Below are positions 6,201 to 14,295 of a stretch of DNA of 16,177 bases, piece after piece. The notes beneath the pieces are model-generated. The model was not told the DNA's origin. It searched no databases and saw nothing but the letters and a program-made list of their open reading frames with translations. Positions within the stretch are counted from its first letter, which is position 1. Each line of letters starts with the position of its first letter. Location: positions 1-16,177 of the forward strand of contig CAZGVW010000105.1 in NCBI GenBank assembly GCA_964529265.1, given 5' to 3'. This stretch comes from CAZGVW01 sp964529265. GTDB lineage: Bacteria; Planctomycetota; Phycisphaerae; Phycisphaerales; UBA1924. The position numbers and the translations under genes are program-made.

Positions 6201-7082
6201 TCACTTCATCGGCGTGTCATCCACCTGCGCGGTGGGCGCGGGCGGAGGCGCCGTCTCGGGCGAAGTGGGGATCGATGTATCGCGCGAGGAGGGGACGAAG
6301 AAGATCTCGACGCGGCGGTTCTGCTCCGCGCCGCCGCGGTCCGGGTTCGCGACTTTCGGCCGCCACGGGCCCCAGCCGGCGACCTCGATGCGATCCTCCG
6401 CGACGCCCATGCCCTTCAGTTTGTCGCGCACCGAGATGGCGCGGTGGGCGGAGAGGTGCATGTTCGTGCGGTGGGCCTGCAGCGTGGCGGGCTTGCTCAC
6501 GGGCACGTTGTCCGTGTGGCCGACGATGCGCAGGTCGTAGTTCGCGGCGGGGGCGGAGGCCACGATCTGGGCGAGTTGCTGGAGCGTGGGCTCGGCGTCG
6601 GCCCGCACATCCGCGCTGCCGGAGGCAAAGGTGAGGTCGCTGCGGAACTCGACCATGCCGCGGGTCGCGTCGTAGGTCACCAGGTTCGGATGGCGCGAGG
6701 CCAGGGCGCGCAGCGCCCGATCGACCTCCGGGTCGAGCGCGCTGATCGAGGCGTTGTTCAATCGCTCCGCCAGCTGGCGATAGCTCTCGCGCAGCCGGAC
6801 GAGTTCCGAGTTCAGTTCCGCGTCGCGGCCCTGCGCCGTGCCGACCGTCGCATCGCCCTCGCCGATGCGCTGCTTCAGCAGCGCGATCGATTGATCCTTC
6901 GAAGCGACATCCTGCTGCAGAGCGACGTTGCGCTCCTCAAGAGCGCGGTTGGCGGCGTGCAGCTTGTCGTATTGACCCTGGTTCACGCAGCCCGTCATCC
7001 CCAGACCGACGATCACCGCCGTCGCGCCCAGGATCATCCTGCCGGCTCCGCGAACTCTGAGACCGATGCTCTTATGCGCCAT
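6201..7082 (-). CDS. OmpA-family peptidoglycan-binding lipoprotein
   Basis: A 293-residue protein with an N-terminal hydrophobic signal ending MTGC (lipidated Cys32). Residues about 36-115 are a charged, heptad-like helical stretch (YDKLHAANRALEERN, then further coiled-coil-like sequence). The C-terminal OmpA domain starts at about 140. It includes VEFRSDLTFASGSADVR, the peptidoglycan-binding LRIVGHTDNVPVSK with Asp191, LSAHRAISVRDKL with Arg214, and the closing EQNRRVEIFFVP. It probably tethers the outer membrane to peptidoglycan, like Pal-type or planctomycete OmpA lipoproteins. The tail is Pro/Thr-rich. AAGGAG lies six bases before ATG 7082. It is divergent from the amidohydrolase gene and ends in a strong terminator, so it is probably a single-gene unit. 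Confidence 0.93.
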   Translation of the reverse strand: MAHKSIGLRVRGAGRMILGATAVIVGLGMTGCVNQGQYDKLHAANRALEERNVALQQDVASKDQSIALLKQRIGEGDATVGTAQGRDAELNSELVRLRESYRQLAERLNNASISALDPEVDRALRALASRHPNLVTYDATRGMVEFRSDLTFASGSADVRADAEPTLQQLAQIVASAPAANYDLRIVGHTDNVPVSKPATLQAHRTNMHLSAHRAISVRDKLKGMGVAEDRIEVAGWGPWRPKVANPDRGGAEQNRRVEIFFVPSSRDTSIPTSPETAPPPAPTAQVDDTPMK

Positions 7083-7251
7083 GGAAAGCTCCTTCTTTTC
7101 GTGCGCTGTTCTTCAGTTGTTGATCGGGGGCATCGTGCGTCCGACGGCGGAGGATACCAAGACGGCGCGCGGAAGTGGCGGAGGGGGACAACCGGCCCGC
7201 GCCGCGGCGAGGGCCGCAGCCGCCAGATATCGTCCCCCCGCAGGAGGCCCC
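7083..7251. other. Divergent spacer between the OmpA-family and amidohydrolase genes
   Basis: This 169-bp spacer must carry promoters for both directions. On the minus strand TATCCT (7151-7156) is a possible -10 about 70 bases before the OmpA-family start; no good -35 goes with it. For the plus strand I find no convincing promoter. AGGAGG at 7242-7247, four bases before ATG 7252, fixes the amidohydrolase start. Confidence 0.4.
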
Positions 7252-8610
7252 ATGAGTTCACGGGTGGTGCGCATCGAAGCCGCGGCCGTGGTGGATGCCC
7301 GCGGCGTGGAATCCGCGCCCGGCGCCCTGTTGCTGCGCGCTTCCCGCGGCGACCAGCCGTCGGATCCCCCGCGGAGGCTCGAAGTCCTCGCCGCGGGGGC
7401 GGTGGGGGGGTCTCCGGGGGCGGGGGCAGGCGTGGGGGTGGGGATGGATGCCCATCCCGAAGCCGCCGGCGCCGCCATTCTGCGGCTGCCGGACGCGGTT
7501 CTCGCTCCCGCCCTCGTCAACGCCCACACCCACCTCGACCTGACGCACATCGGCCCGCGGCCGTTCGACCCCGCCTCGGGGTTCACGGGCTGGGCTCGGA
7601 TGATCCTCGCCGGGCGCCGCACCGAGGAAGCCGCGGTGCGGGAGTCCGTGCGAATGGGCGTCGAGCGGAGCCTCGCGGGCGGCGTGATGGCGGTGGGGGA
7701 CATCGCGGGCATCGAATCGCTGGCGGCGCTCGAGGCGCTGCGGGATTCGGCGCTGGCGGGCGTGTCGTATCTGGAGTTCTTCGGCATCGGCGAGCGGCAG
7801 GAGGAAGCCGCGGGGCGGATGCGGGCGGCGCTGGCCCGGGCCGCGGCGGGCGACGCCGGTTCGCGCATCCGCGCCGGTCTCCAGCCGCACGCGACGTATT
7901 CCGCCGGCCTCCGGCTCTATGCCGCCGCGGCGGATGAGCACAATCGTTCGGGAGCGCCCCTGTGCACACATCTGGGCGAACTGGCCGAGGAGCGGCGCTT
8001 CATCGCACGGGGCGATGGCCCCATGCGCGACTTTCTGGAGGAACTCGGCGCGTGGGGGCATGCGTCGATGGCAGAAGTCGGGCATGGGCGGACGCCGGTG
8101 GCGCATATGGCAGGCGTGCTCGCCTGCGCGCCCTTCCTGCTCGCGCACGTGAATGACGCGACGAACGAGGACCTTGAAGTGCTGGCCCGGACGCGCGCCA
8201 CGGTCGCCTACTGCCCGCGCTGCCACGAGTACTTCCGCCATCCGGAGGATTTGGGCCCGCACCGCTATCGCGAGATGCTCGATCGAGGCGTGAACGTGGC
8301 ACTGGGGACGGATTCCATCGTGAACCTGCCCGAGGGCGCGGGGTCGGAGCGGATCACTCCGCTGGACGATGCCCGCCTGCTCTTCAGGCGCGATGGCTTC
8401 CCGCCGCGGCGGCTGCTCGAGATGATCACGACTGCCGGCGCGCGAGCGCTGGGGCTGCCGGAGGAGGAGTTTCTGTTCACGCCGGGCCCGCTGCTGGGCG
8501 TCGCGGCGATCGAGGTGTCGCGCGCTTCCGCGGGCCGTTCACCCGCGGAGCGCATCATGGCCGAAACCGGGGGTGTGCGGCTGCTGCGGTCGAGGGACCT
8601 TTTCCTGTAG
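7252..8610 (+). CDS. Amidohydrolase, deaminase type (SAH/aminofutalosine deaminase-like)
   Basis: A 452-residue metal-dependent hydrolase of the ATZ/TRZ-type amidohydrolase group. Metal ligands are visible: His92 and His94 in VNAHTHLDL, His240 in THLGE with Glu243 as the acid/base, His299 in AHVND, and Asp354 in LGTDSIVNLP. His213 in LQPHATYSAG matches a substrate-site His of this group. These features fit cytosine-, guanine-, S-adenosylhomocysteine- or aminofutalosine-type deaminases; the early FTGWARMIL and REMLDRGVNVALGTDS resemble aminofutalosine deaminase of the menaquinone pathway, but no other menaquinone gene is nearby. A Gly/Ala-rich insert (about 48-75, GAGAGVGVG) interrupts the N-terminal beta-sandwich region. 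A perfect AGGAGG precedes ATG 7252; the frame is open upstream but lacks support there. Confidence 0.85.
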   Translation: MSSRVVRIEAAAVVDARGVESAPGALLLRASRGDQPSDPPRRLEVLAAGAVGGSPGAGAGVGVGMDAHPEAAGAAILRLPDAVLAPALVNAHTHLDLTHIGPRPFDPASGFTGWARMILAGRRTEEAAVRESVRMGVERSLAGGVMAVGDIAGIESLAALEALRDSALAGVSYLEFFGIGERQEEAAGRMRAALARAAAGDAGSRIRAGLQPHATYSAGLRLYAAAADEHNRSGAPLCTHLGELAEERRFIARGDGPMRDFLEELGAWGHASMAEVGHGRTPVAHMAGVLACAPFLLAHVNDATNEDLEVLARTRATVAYCPRCHEYFRHPEDLGPHRYREMLDRGVNVALGTDSIVNLPEGAGSERITPLDDARLLFRRDGFPPRRLLEMITTAGARALGLPEEEFLFTPGPLLGVAAIEVSRASAGRSPAERIMAETGGVRLLRSRDLFL

Positions 8611-8650
8611 AGGCGCCCGCCGCGGGGCCCCGCCTCCTACACTTCCGACC

Positions 8651-8678
8651 CTTCACGGGACGGGCTTCACGGGACGGG
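8651..8678 (+). repeat. 14-bp tandem duplication upstream of resB
   Basis: CTTCACGGGACGGG occurs twice without a gap (8651-8664 and 8665-8678) in the 102-bp spacer before resB. It could be a regulator site or a replication slip; nothing else in the spacer is clear apart from a GC-rich imperfect hairpin at 8611-8635 without a T-tract. Confidence 0.8.
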
Positions 8679-8712
8679 CGGACGAGTTCAGAGGGCCCCC
8701 AGGGATGCGTGC

Positions 8713-11292
8713 ATGAGCGCAAAGTGGCGCCGCGCCAAGGCGTGGGACGATCGGTTCTTCCCTCCGTGGGCGTGGCCTGCGAAGGTCGTCCTGCGCGCCT
8801 TCAGCAGCATCCCGCTCGCGGTCACGCTGCTATCGTTCGTGGCGCTGTACGCGGTGGTGGCGACGACGCCGATCGGCCTGCTGGCGCTGGCGCCGACATA
8901 CCTGCTGTACGGGGCTTCGATTCTGGCGATGGTCGGGGTGATCGCGGCGCTGCCGGTGGCGCTGGGGCTGCGGGCGTGGCGGCGCGCTTCCGATGATTCA
9001 GCTGGTTCCGGTGGTGCTTCCGGGGGTGCTTCCGGGGGAGCTTCCGGGGGCACATCCGGTGGTGTTCGCTTCGCCGTCGGGCTCATCAGCCTGATCGGGC
9101 TCTCGGTGGCGGCGATCGCGCTCTGGCAACACTGGGTGTGGCCGATGCTGCGGTGGGACCCCGCCACCGGCGACGGCGTGCGCTTCTTCGCCGCGTTCTG
9201 CGACGAATACAAGGCCACGACGCTGCGGCGCCTGCCCGCGCTCGAGATGAGCGAACTGGAGTTCTACTCCTGGTGGCCGCTGCGGGTCGTGCTCATCCTC
9301 TTCGTCATCAACCTGATCGTCGCCACGCTTCGGCGCATCGAGTTCGTGTTTCCCAATCTCGGTGTGCTCATGGTGCACACCGGGATCGTGATCCTCGCCC
9401 TCGGCAGCATGCACTACAAGGCGCTGAAGCAGGAGGGCGATGCCCTGCTCCTGGCGTCGCAGGACTCCGCGGCGGGAAGCGAAGGCGCTCCCGGCCCGAT
9501 GACCACATCCTTCTCCGACCATCAGCGCGTTTCGCTCTGGATTCAGCAGACGCCCGGCGCCTGGGAGCAGCGCCCGATTCCCGGCGTGCCGCGCTACAAC
9601 GACTACGCAACCCCGTGGGCCGCGCGCCCGCTCGATTTGCCGGTTCCCCTCCCCGCTGACACCTTCATCGACCCCGCGATCACCTTCCGCGCGGTCGGAT
9701 ACGCCCACTACGCCGACCTCATCGAGGAATGGCAGCCGCTCGATGCGCCGCCGCCCGGCGCATCACCGAACCCGCTCATCGAACTCGAAGTCGTGAGCGC
9801 ACTCCCTGATTCCGCCCCCGGGACAACGCCCGCTCCCGACGCCGCGCCCGGCGACGAGCGCATCGTCGCCAGCGTCCGCCTTGCCGCGGGCGAGCCCGCA
9901 GCGCGCACGGCCTCCCTCGGCGGCGTCTTCGCCGTCGAGCACCTGCCCGCCTCTGATGGAGTGCGCTGGTCCGATCTCACGCAGGTCTTCCCGGAGCGCG
10001 CCTCGCACGCGCTCGTCGTGGAAGCCGCGGGCGAATCGCGCACGGTCGTCGTCAAGACCGGCGACACGTTGACGGTGGGGGGGCATCGCCTCGAGGTCCT
10101 CGATCTCCTCCCGAGCCCGCCCTTCCCCATCATCACGCCCGGGTACGAGGGCGCCGAGAGCCCCGTCGCCGTCATCGAAGTCACGCCGCCGAAAGGCGCC
10201 GCCTACGAGCGCTACGTCTACCACCGCTTCCCCGAGATCAATCAGGACGTCCTCGGAACGCAGCCCGACGGCCGCCCCATCCGCCGCGACGCCGATCCCT
10301 CACTCCGCATCGCGCTCATCGACGCCTCGCGCCTCCAGGTCTACATCCGGTCGGATGGCAAAGCCGCGGTGCGCGCCCCGGGCGGCGACCTCTACGTCGT
10401 CGATGAAACACCCATCGGCAACACGCTCCGCATCGCGCCGATGGTCGGCCTGCGCATCTCCGGCCGCTGGCCGCACGCCGAGCGGGCCGAAATCCCCGTG
10501 AGCGTGCCCGACTCGCGCCGCCAGCGCGATCTCATCGGCACGCACGCCCACGCCGCGCTCGCCGTCGAGGTCTCCCGCGGCGAGTGGCGCCGCACCGTCT
10601 GGCTCCCCTTCACCAAGTACCTCGGCGTCGGCATGGGCACGGAGCGCACGATTGATCTTCCCTCCGGCCGCCCCCTCACGCTCGCCTTCGGCCGCTTCAA
10701 CCGGCCGCTGCCCGGCATCGGCCTGCAACTCGCCGATTTCGAGATGATTCCCTACGAGCACAGCGATATCCCGCGCGACTACGTCTCGAAGCTCATCGTC
10801 ACCGACCTCGAATCCGGCGCGCAGCGCACCTTCACCTCGCGCCTCAACCGCCCGCTCATCCACCGCGTGCCCTTCCGCTGGTCGAACGAGCGCCCCTGGC
10901 TCGCGAACGTCATCGGCCGCGTCGTCACGCTCATCGCGCCCAATCAGTTCAAGTTCAGCCAGGCCGGCTGGGACGCCGACGGCTGGGCCGCCGACGTCGC
11001 CGAAGTCCGCGCCGGACGCCTCGATCGCCCCCGCGCCGAGTTCACCATCCTCGGCGTCGGCAACAACCCCGGCATTTACATCATCGCGACCGGCGCGGTG
11101 CTGATGTCCGTCGGCATCCCGTGGGCCTTCTACATCAAGCCGCTCATCCTGCGCCACCGCAAGCGCCGCCTCCAGGCCGCGCTCGCCCCCGGAATCCCCC
11201 CCGGAATCGCCCCCGGAATCGCCCCCGGCGTCCCGACCGCGAATGATGCCCCGTCCCCGCCCGCCGCGCGAGCGGAGGAGATCCCGGCATGA
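8713..11292 (+). CDS. resB: ResB/Ccs1-like cytochrome c biogenesis protein
   Basis: An 859-residue membrane protein of the ResB (CcsB/Ccs1) family, which with CcsA forms the system II cytochrome c synthetase that joins haem to CXXCH apocytochromes outside the membrane. Hydrophobic segments lie at about 32-52, 60-85, 119-140, 189-206 and 216-232. The last two flank ATLRRIEFVFPNLGVLMVHTG, with His222 and His234 as candidate haem contacts. A large extracytoplasmic region (about 240-780) follows, then one segment at about 787-808 and a basic cytoplasmic tail. The protein is longer than Bacillus ResB, as planctomycete members tend to be. Two low-complexity inserts occur: a Ser/Gly repeat at 97-117 and a PGIAPGI-type repeat near the C-terminus. 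The stop overlaps the ccsA start (ATGA). Confidence 0.9.
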   Translation: MSAKWRRAKAWDDRFFPPWAWPAKVVLRAFSSIPLAVTLLSFVALYAVVATTPIGLLALAPTYLLYGASILAMVGVIAALPVALGLRAWRRASDDSAGSGGASGGASGGASGGTSGGVRFAVGLISLIGLSVAAIALWQHWVWPMLRWDPATGDGVRFFAAFCDEYKATTLRRLPALEMSELEFYSWWPLRVVLILFVINLIVATLRRIEFVFPNLGVLMVHTGIVILALGSMHYKALKQEGDALLLASQDSAAGSEGAPGPMTTSFSDHQRVSLWIQQTPGAWEQRPIPGVPRYNDYATPWAARPLDLPVPLPADTFIDPAITFRAVGYAHYADLIEEWQPLDAPPPGASPNPLIELEVVSALPDSAPGTTPAPDAAPGDERIVASVRLAAGEPAARTASLGGVFAVEHLPASDGVRWSDLTQVFPERASHALVVEAAGESRTVVVKTGDTLTVGGHRLEVLDLLPSPPFPIITPGYEGAESPVAVIEVTPPKGAAYERYVYHRFPEINQDVLGTQPDGRPIRRDADPSLRIALIDASRLQVYIRSDGKAAVRAPGGDLYVVDETPIGNTLRIAPMVGLRISGRWPHAERAEIPVSVPDSRRQRDLIGTHAHAALAVEVSRGEWRRTVWLPFTKYLGVGMGTERTIDLPSGRPLTLAFGRFNRPLPGIGLQLADFEMIPYEHSDIPRDYVSKLIVTDLESGAQRTFTSRLNRPLIHRVPFRWSNERPWLANVIGRVVTLIAPNQFKFSQAGWDADGWAADVAEVRAGRLDRPRAEFTILGVGNNPGIYIIATGAVLMSVGIPWAFYIKPLILRHRKRRLQAALAPGIPPGIAPGIAPGVPTANDAPSPPAARAEEIPA
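9004..9065 (+). repeat. 12-bp repeat encoding a Ser/Gly linker in ResB
   Basis: Five units of 12 bp with TTCCGG (last copy ATCCGG) at 9006, 9018, 9030, 9042 and 9054 encode SGGA-type repeats between the second and third membrane segments. The core TTCCGGGGG matches the non-coding repeat upstream of mlaE. Confidence 0.9.
11186..11235 (+). repeat. 12-bp repeat encoding a Pro/Gly/Ile tail in ResB
   Basis: Units CCCCCGGAATCG recur with a 12-bp period (GGAAT at 11191, 11203 and 11215, then a variant at 11227), encoding PGI(P/A) repeats in the cytoplasmic tail. The core CCCCCGGAA is the same as the repeat at 5456-5525. Confidence 0.88.
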
Positions 11293-13043
11293 ACCGATTC
11301 CCCGCCGCCATCCTCACCCTCTTCATCCTCGCCGCGTTCGCGCGCACCGCCCTCGCCCAGTCCGCGCCCGCCGGCAACGCGCACCCCGAAGCCCGCGACC
11401 TGGAGGAAACCTCGCTCGCCAACCCCTTCGGCCCGCCGCTGCCGGGATCCCCATGCTCCATCGAAGAGAAGCACGCCTTCGCGCTCGAAGTCGATCTCTC
11501 CGCCCTCCGCGACCTCGCCGTCTTTCACAACGGCCGCGTCAAGATTATGGATACGCTCGCGCAGGAGGTCGTGCAGGGCGTCGCCGGCCGCAAGAACTAC
11601 CTCGATTTCATCCCCGCCGACGACAACCGCGATCGCACACTCGCCTACGACCCGCTCTTCACCCTCCTCGACCTCATGATCGATCCCGCCTACTACCGCG
11701 ATAAACCCATCGCCCACATCGAATACCTCCCCCTCCGCCGCGCCCTCCTCGACGAGACGGTCGAAAGCGAAGCCGAGCGCGAGCGCTGGATGCGCCTCAC
11801 GCGCCTCAGCCCCGCCATCATCATGACCGGCGTCCCCACCATCTCCGGCCGCTTGGGCGGCCCCGAAATAGACCGCGCCTTCGCGCACATCAACGCCGTC
11901 TTCAACGTCCTGCGCTTCGGCCACGGCGCGCTGCACATGGTCGCGCCGCCCGATGGCCCCTCCGCCGAACTCGCGCACGCGCAGTGGCGCCACATCTCCT
12001 CCCTCCCCGCCGATTCCCCCATCCGCGCCGCCTTCCTCGATCTCGGCGCCGCCTGGCGCGGCGCCGACGTCGCCGCCGTCGAGCGCGCCGCCGAAACCAT
12101 TGCCCGCGAACTCCCCCTCATCAACCCCGCGCACTACCCCACCACCCAGCGCTCCCTCGAACGCGCCTACAACGCCATGCGCCCCTTCGAATGGGGCTAC
12201 TGGATGTACTTCCTCTCCCTCGTCGCGCTCCTGCTCGCCTTCGGAACCGGCCGCCGCTGGCTCGTCGCCGTCGGCGTCACGACGCTCCTCATCGCCGCGG
12301 GCCTGCACGCCTTCGGCTTCGCCGCCCGCTGGGTCATCGCCGAGCGCCTCCCCATCCAGAACCAGTTCGAATCCATGACCGGCCTCAGCCTCGGCGGCGT
12401 GCTCGTCGGCCTTGTGCTCATGCTCGGCCGCCGCCAGTGGCTCTTCGGCGCCGCCGCGGCTGGCGTCGGCTTCCTCTCACTCCTCACCGCCACCACCACC
12501 GCCATCCCCGGCGAATCCATCGGCCGTGAAGCCGCGATCCTCAACACCTCCGTCCTCCTCAAGTACCACGTCACCACCGTCCTCGTCTCCTACGGCCTCA
12601 TCACGCTCGGCTTCTTCATCAGCCTCCTCTACCTCTGGACCTGGCTCCGCGCCCGCGCCGGCGACCGCCGCGCCGCCGCCCTCGCCGCCCAGGGCCTCGG
12701 CCTCGACGATCAGCGCGTTGCCGGTCCGCAGCGCGTCCTCTCCGATCTCGATAAGGCCCAGATGACCGTCCTCCAACTCGCCTTCTGGACGCTCGGCGTC
12801 GGCATCCTCCTCGGCGCGTGGTGGGCCGATCACTCCTGGGGCCGCTGGTGGGCATTCGACCCCAAGGAAACCTGGGCCCTCGTCACCTGGATCATCTACC
12901 TCATCGTCATCCACGTGCGCCTCGGCGTCACGAAGAACCGCGGCCTCGTCACCGCGTGGCTCAGTGTCCTCGGCTTCATCGTCATGCTCTGGACCTACTT
13001 CGGCGTGAACCTCCTTCTCCCCGGCCTGCACGCCTACGCATGA
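11289..13043 (+). CDS. ccsA: CcsA cytochrome c assembly protein with N-terminal extracytoplasmic domain
   Basis: A 584-residue protein in two parts. Residues 1-23 look like a cleavable signal peptide (ending ALA before Gln24). About 24-300 is an extracytoplasmic region with the motif FHNGRVKIMDTLAQEVV (79-95), seen in long CcsA proteins of Bacteroidetes and Planctomycetes. From about 303 it is a multi-pass CcsA/CcmC-type membrane domain with WVIAERLPIQNQFESMTG and His427. It includes the Trp-rich haem-handling loop GAWWADHSWGRWWAFDPKE (509-527). It closes with FGVNLLLPGLHAYA, containing the conserved His581. Partner of ResB in haem delivery. GGAGGAG lies eight bases before the ATG, which overlaps the resB stop; the ccsA stop in turn overlaps the next gene by four bases. 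Confidence 0.94.
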   Translation: MNRFPAAILTLFILAAFARTALAQSAPAGNAHPEARDLEETSLANPFGPPLPGSPCSIEEKHAFALEVDLSALRDLAVFHNGRVKIMDTLAQEVVQGVAGRKNYLDFIPADDNRDRTLAYDPLFTLLDLMIDPAYYRDKPIAHIEYLPLRRALLDETVESEAERERWMRLTRLSPAIIMTGVPTISGRLGGPEIDRAFAHINAVFNVLRFGHGALHMVAPPDGPSAELAHAQWRHISSLPADSPIRAAFLDLGAAWRGADVAAVERAAETIARELPLINPAHYPTTQRSLERAYNAMRPFEWGYWMYFLSLVALLLAFGTGRRWLVAVGVTTLLIAAGLHAFGFAARWVIAERLPIQNQFESMTGLSLGGVLVGLVLMLGRRQWLFGAAAAGVGFLSLLTATTTAIPGESIGREAAILNTSVLLKYHVTTVLVSYGLITLGFFISLLYLWTWLRARAGDRRAAALAAQGLGLDDQRVAGPQRVLSDLDKAQMTVLQLAFWTLGVGILLGAWWADHSWGRWWAFDPKETWALVTWIIYLIVIHVRLGVTKNRGLVTAWLSVLGFIVMLWTYFGVNLLLPGLHAYA

Positions 13044-13744
13044 CCGCCCTCCGCGCCAGCGCCGCTGCGCCGCAGACCGCGCCCGCCGAGCGCTTCCTCA
13101 CCGCCGACTACGCCCGCCCCGCCCAGTCCCTCGCCAGGCGCCTCCTCGGCCAGCGCCTCGTCCGCATCCTCGATGACGGCGCGCGACTCTCCGGCATCAT
13201 CGTCGAGGCCGAGGCCTACATCGGCGTCCGCGACCGCGCCTCGCACGCCTTCAACGGCCGCCGCACCGCCCGCAACGAATCCATGTACACCGCGCCCGGC
13301 GCCGCATACGTCTACTTCACCTACGGCATGCACGAGATGTTCAACGTCGTCTGCGGACGCGAGGGCGAGCCCGTCGCCGTCCTCATCCGCGCCCTCGAGC
13401 CGCAGGAGGGCCTCGAAATCATGTCGCGCCTCCGCCCGCAGCCTCCCGCGAAACCCCGCGCCCCAACCGGCGCCCACCCGAACACCCACCTCTGCTCCGG
13501 ACCCGGCAAACTCTGCCAGGCCCTCGCCATCGATCGCTCCCTCGACCGCGAAGACCTCGCCACGTCCCCACGCCTCTTCATCGAACGCGCCCGCCCGCGC
13601 CCATTCCCCGCCTCCCTCCTCGTCACCACCGCCCGCGTCGGCGTCGAATCCTGCGGCGACTGGGCCCACGCCCCGCTCCGCTGGTTCGTCCGAGGCAATC
13701 CCCACGTCAGCCGCGGACCGCGTGGCTTGACAGCCCGCGGGTGA
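13040..13744 (+). CDS. 3-methyladenine DNA glycosylase (AAG/MPG family)
   Basis: A 234-residue base-excision repair glycosylase of the alkyladenine DNA glycosylase fold. The active-site block is intact: IIVEAEAYIG with catalytic Glu58 and Tyr60, ASHAFNGRRTARNESMY with His69, then GAAYVYFTYGMHEMFNVVCG. His98 occupies the place of the intercalating Tyr162 of human AAG, as in many bacterial members. HLCSGPGKLCQAL is the usual C-terminal signature. It removes alkylated purines and hypoxanthine in the cytoplasm. The start ATG overlaps the ccsA stop (ATGA) and has no Shine-Dalgarno of its own, so it is probably translated by coupling. A link between alkylation repair and cytochrome c assembly is not expected; shared transcription may be incidental. 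Confidence 0.93.
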   Translation: MTALRASAAAPQTAPAERFLTADYARPAQSLARRLLGQRLVRILDDGARLSGIIVEAEAYIGVRDRASHAFNGRRTARNESMYTAPGAAYVYFTYGMHEMFNVVCGREGEPVAVLIRALEPQEGLEIMSRLRPQPPAKPRAPTGAHPNTHLCSGPGKLCQALAIDRSLDREDLATSPRLFIERARPRPFPASLLVTTARVGVESCGDWAHAPLRWFVRGNPHVSRGPRGLTARG

Positions 13745-13751
13745 GTACCAT
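13727..13751 (+). promoter_or_regulatory. Possible promoter before the small PVC-family gene
   Basis: A perfect -35 hexamer TTGACA (13727-13732) overlaps the end of the glycosylase gene. The best -10-like hexamer, TACCAT (13746-13751), is only 13 bp away, shorter than usual, so the pair is uncertain. The rest of the spacer (13752-13841) is purine-rich and would form a leader of about 85 bases. Confidence 0.35.
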
Positions 13752-13841
13752 CGCGCCCCGGAGATCGGTGTTTCCGAGAGAGAAGAGAGAGCCGGCCGCC
13801 CGCAACATTCTGGCGACCGTCGGGGAACAGGGGAACTCGGC

Positions 13842-14228
13842 GTGGAAGAGCAGACCACACTCAACTGGAAAGCGCTGCGTGAGAAGGCCGGGCCATATCC
13901 GCCCGAAGCGTTCGCGTTCGTTCAGCACGGCCTGCGCTACACCATCGAGCAGGTCCGCAAGAACGATTCAAGCGTTCCCACCGAAGGCCGCCACGTCTCC
14001 GGGCAGGAACTCTGCCTCGGCCTCCGCGACTACGCCCTCCAGCAATACGGCCTCCTCGCCCGCACCGTCCTCGGCCGCTGGTGCATCGGCCGCACGGAGG
14101 ATTTCGGCCGCATCGTCTTCGCCATGGTCGAAGCCGGCCTCATGCGCAAGACCGATGAGGACCGCATGGAAGACTTCCGCGCCGTCTTCGATTTCGACGA
14201 AGCCTTCGACCACGTTGAAGTCGGCTGA
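13842..14228 (+). CDS. Minf_1886-type conserved protein (PVC-restricted family)
   Basis: A 128-residue soluble protein starting at GTG 13842. No in-frame ATG exists upstream, and the N-terminus MEEQTTLNWKAL fits the family. The core AFAFVQHGLRYTIEQVRK, then HVSGQELCLGLRDYALQQYG and LLARTVLGRWCIGRTEDFG, followed by RIVFAMVEAGLMRKTDEDRM, is what I recall as the Minf_1886 (TIGR04138) family, found almost only in Planctomycetes and Verrucomicrobia. Function is unknown; the sequence is mostly helical, with no catalytic motif or membrane segment. It has its own short spacer upstream with a possible promoter, so it may be transcribed apart from the cytochrome c genes. Recognition is from memory of the family pattern, not a search. 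Confidence 0.85.
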   Translation: MEEQTTLNWKALREKAGPYPPEAFAFVQHGLRYTIEQVRKNDSSVPTEGRHVSGQELCLGLRDYALQQYGLLARTVLGRWCIGRTEDFGRIVFAMVEAGLMRKTDEDRMEDFRAVFDFDEAFDHVEVG

Positions 14229-14244
14229 CAGCGCGCTCCTCACA

Positions 14245-14287
14245 ATCTGCCTTGTCGCGCGATCTGCCATATCGCGCGATCTGCCTT
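14245..14287 (+). repeat. 17-bp tandem repeat after the PVC-family gene
   Basis: ATCTGCC recurs at exactly 17-bp spacing (14245, 14262, 14279), and TCGCGCG lies between copies. Two full units and a partial third begin 17 bp after the stop codon at 14228. Confidence 0.85.
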
Positions 14288-14295
14288 CCTGGTGG

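Noticed and set aside
8611..8635. Terminator after the amidohydrolase gene
   Set aside because: The GC-rich hairpin is imperfect and no T-run follows it.
11130..12308. Minus-strand open frame opposite ccsA
   Set aside because: Same Gly/Glu shadow composition; the plus-strand ccsA is certain.
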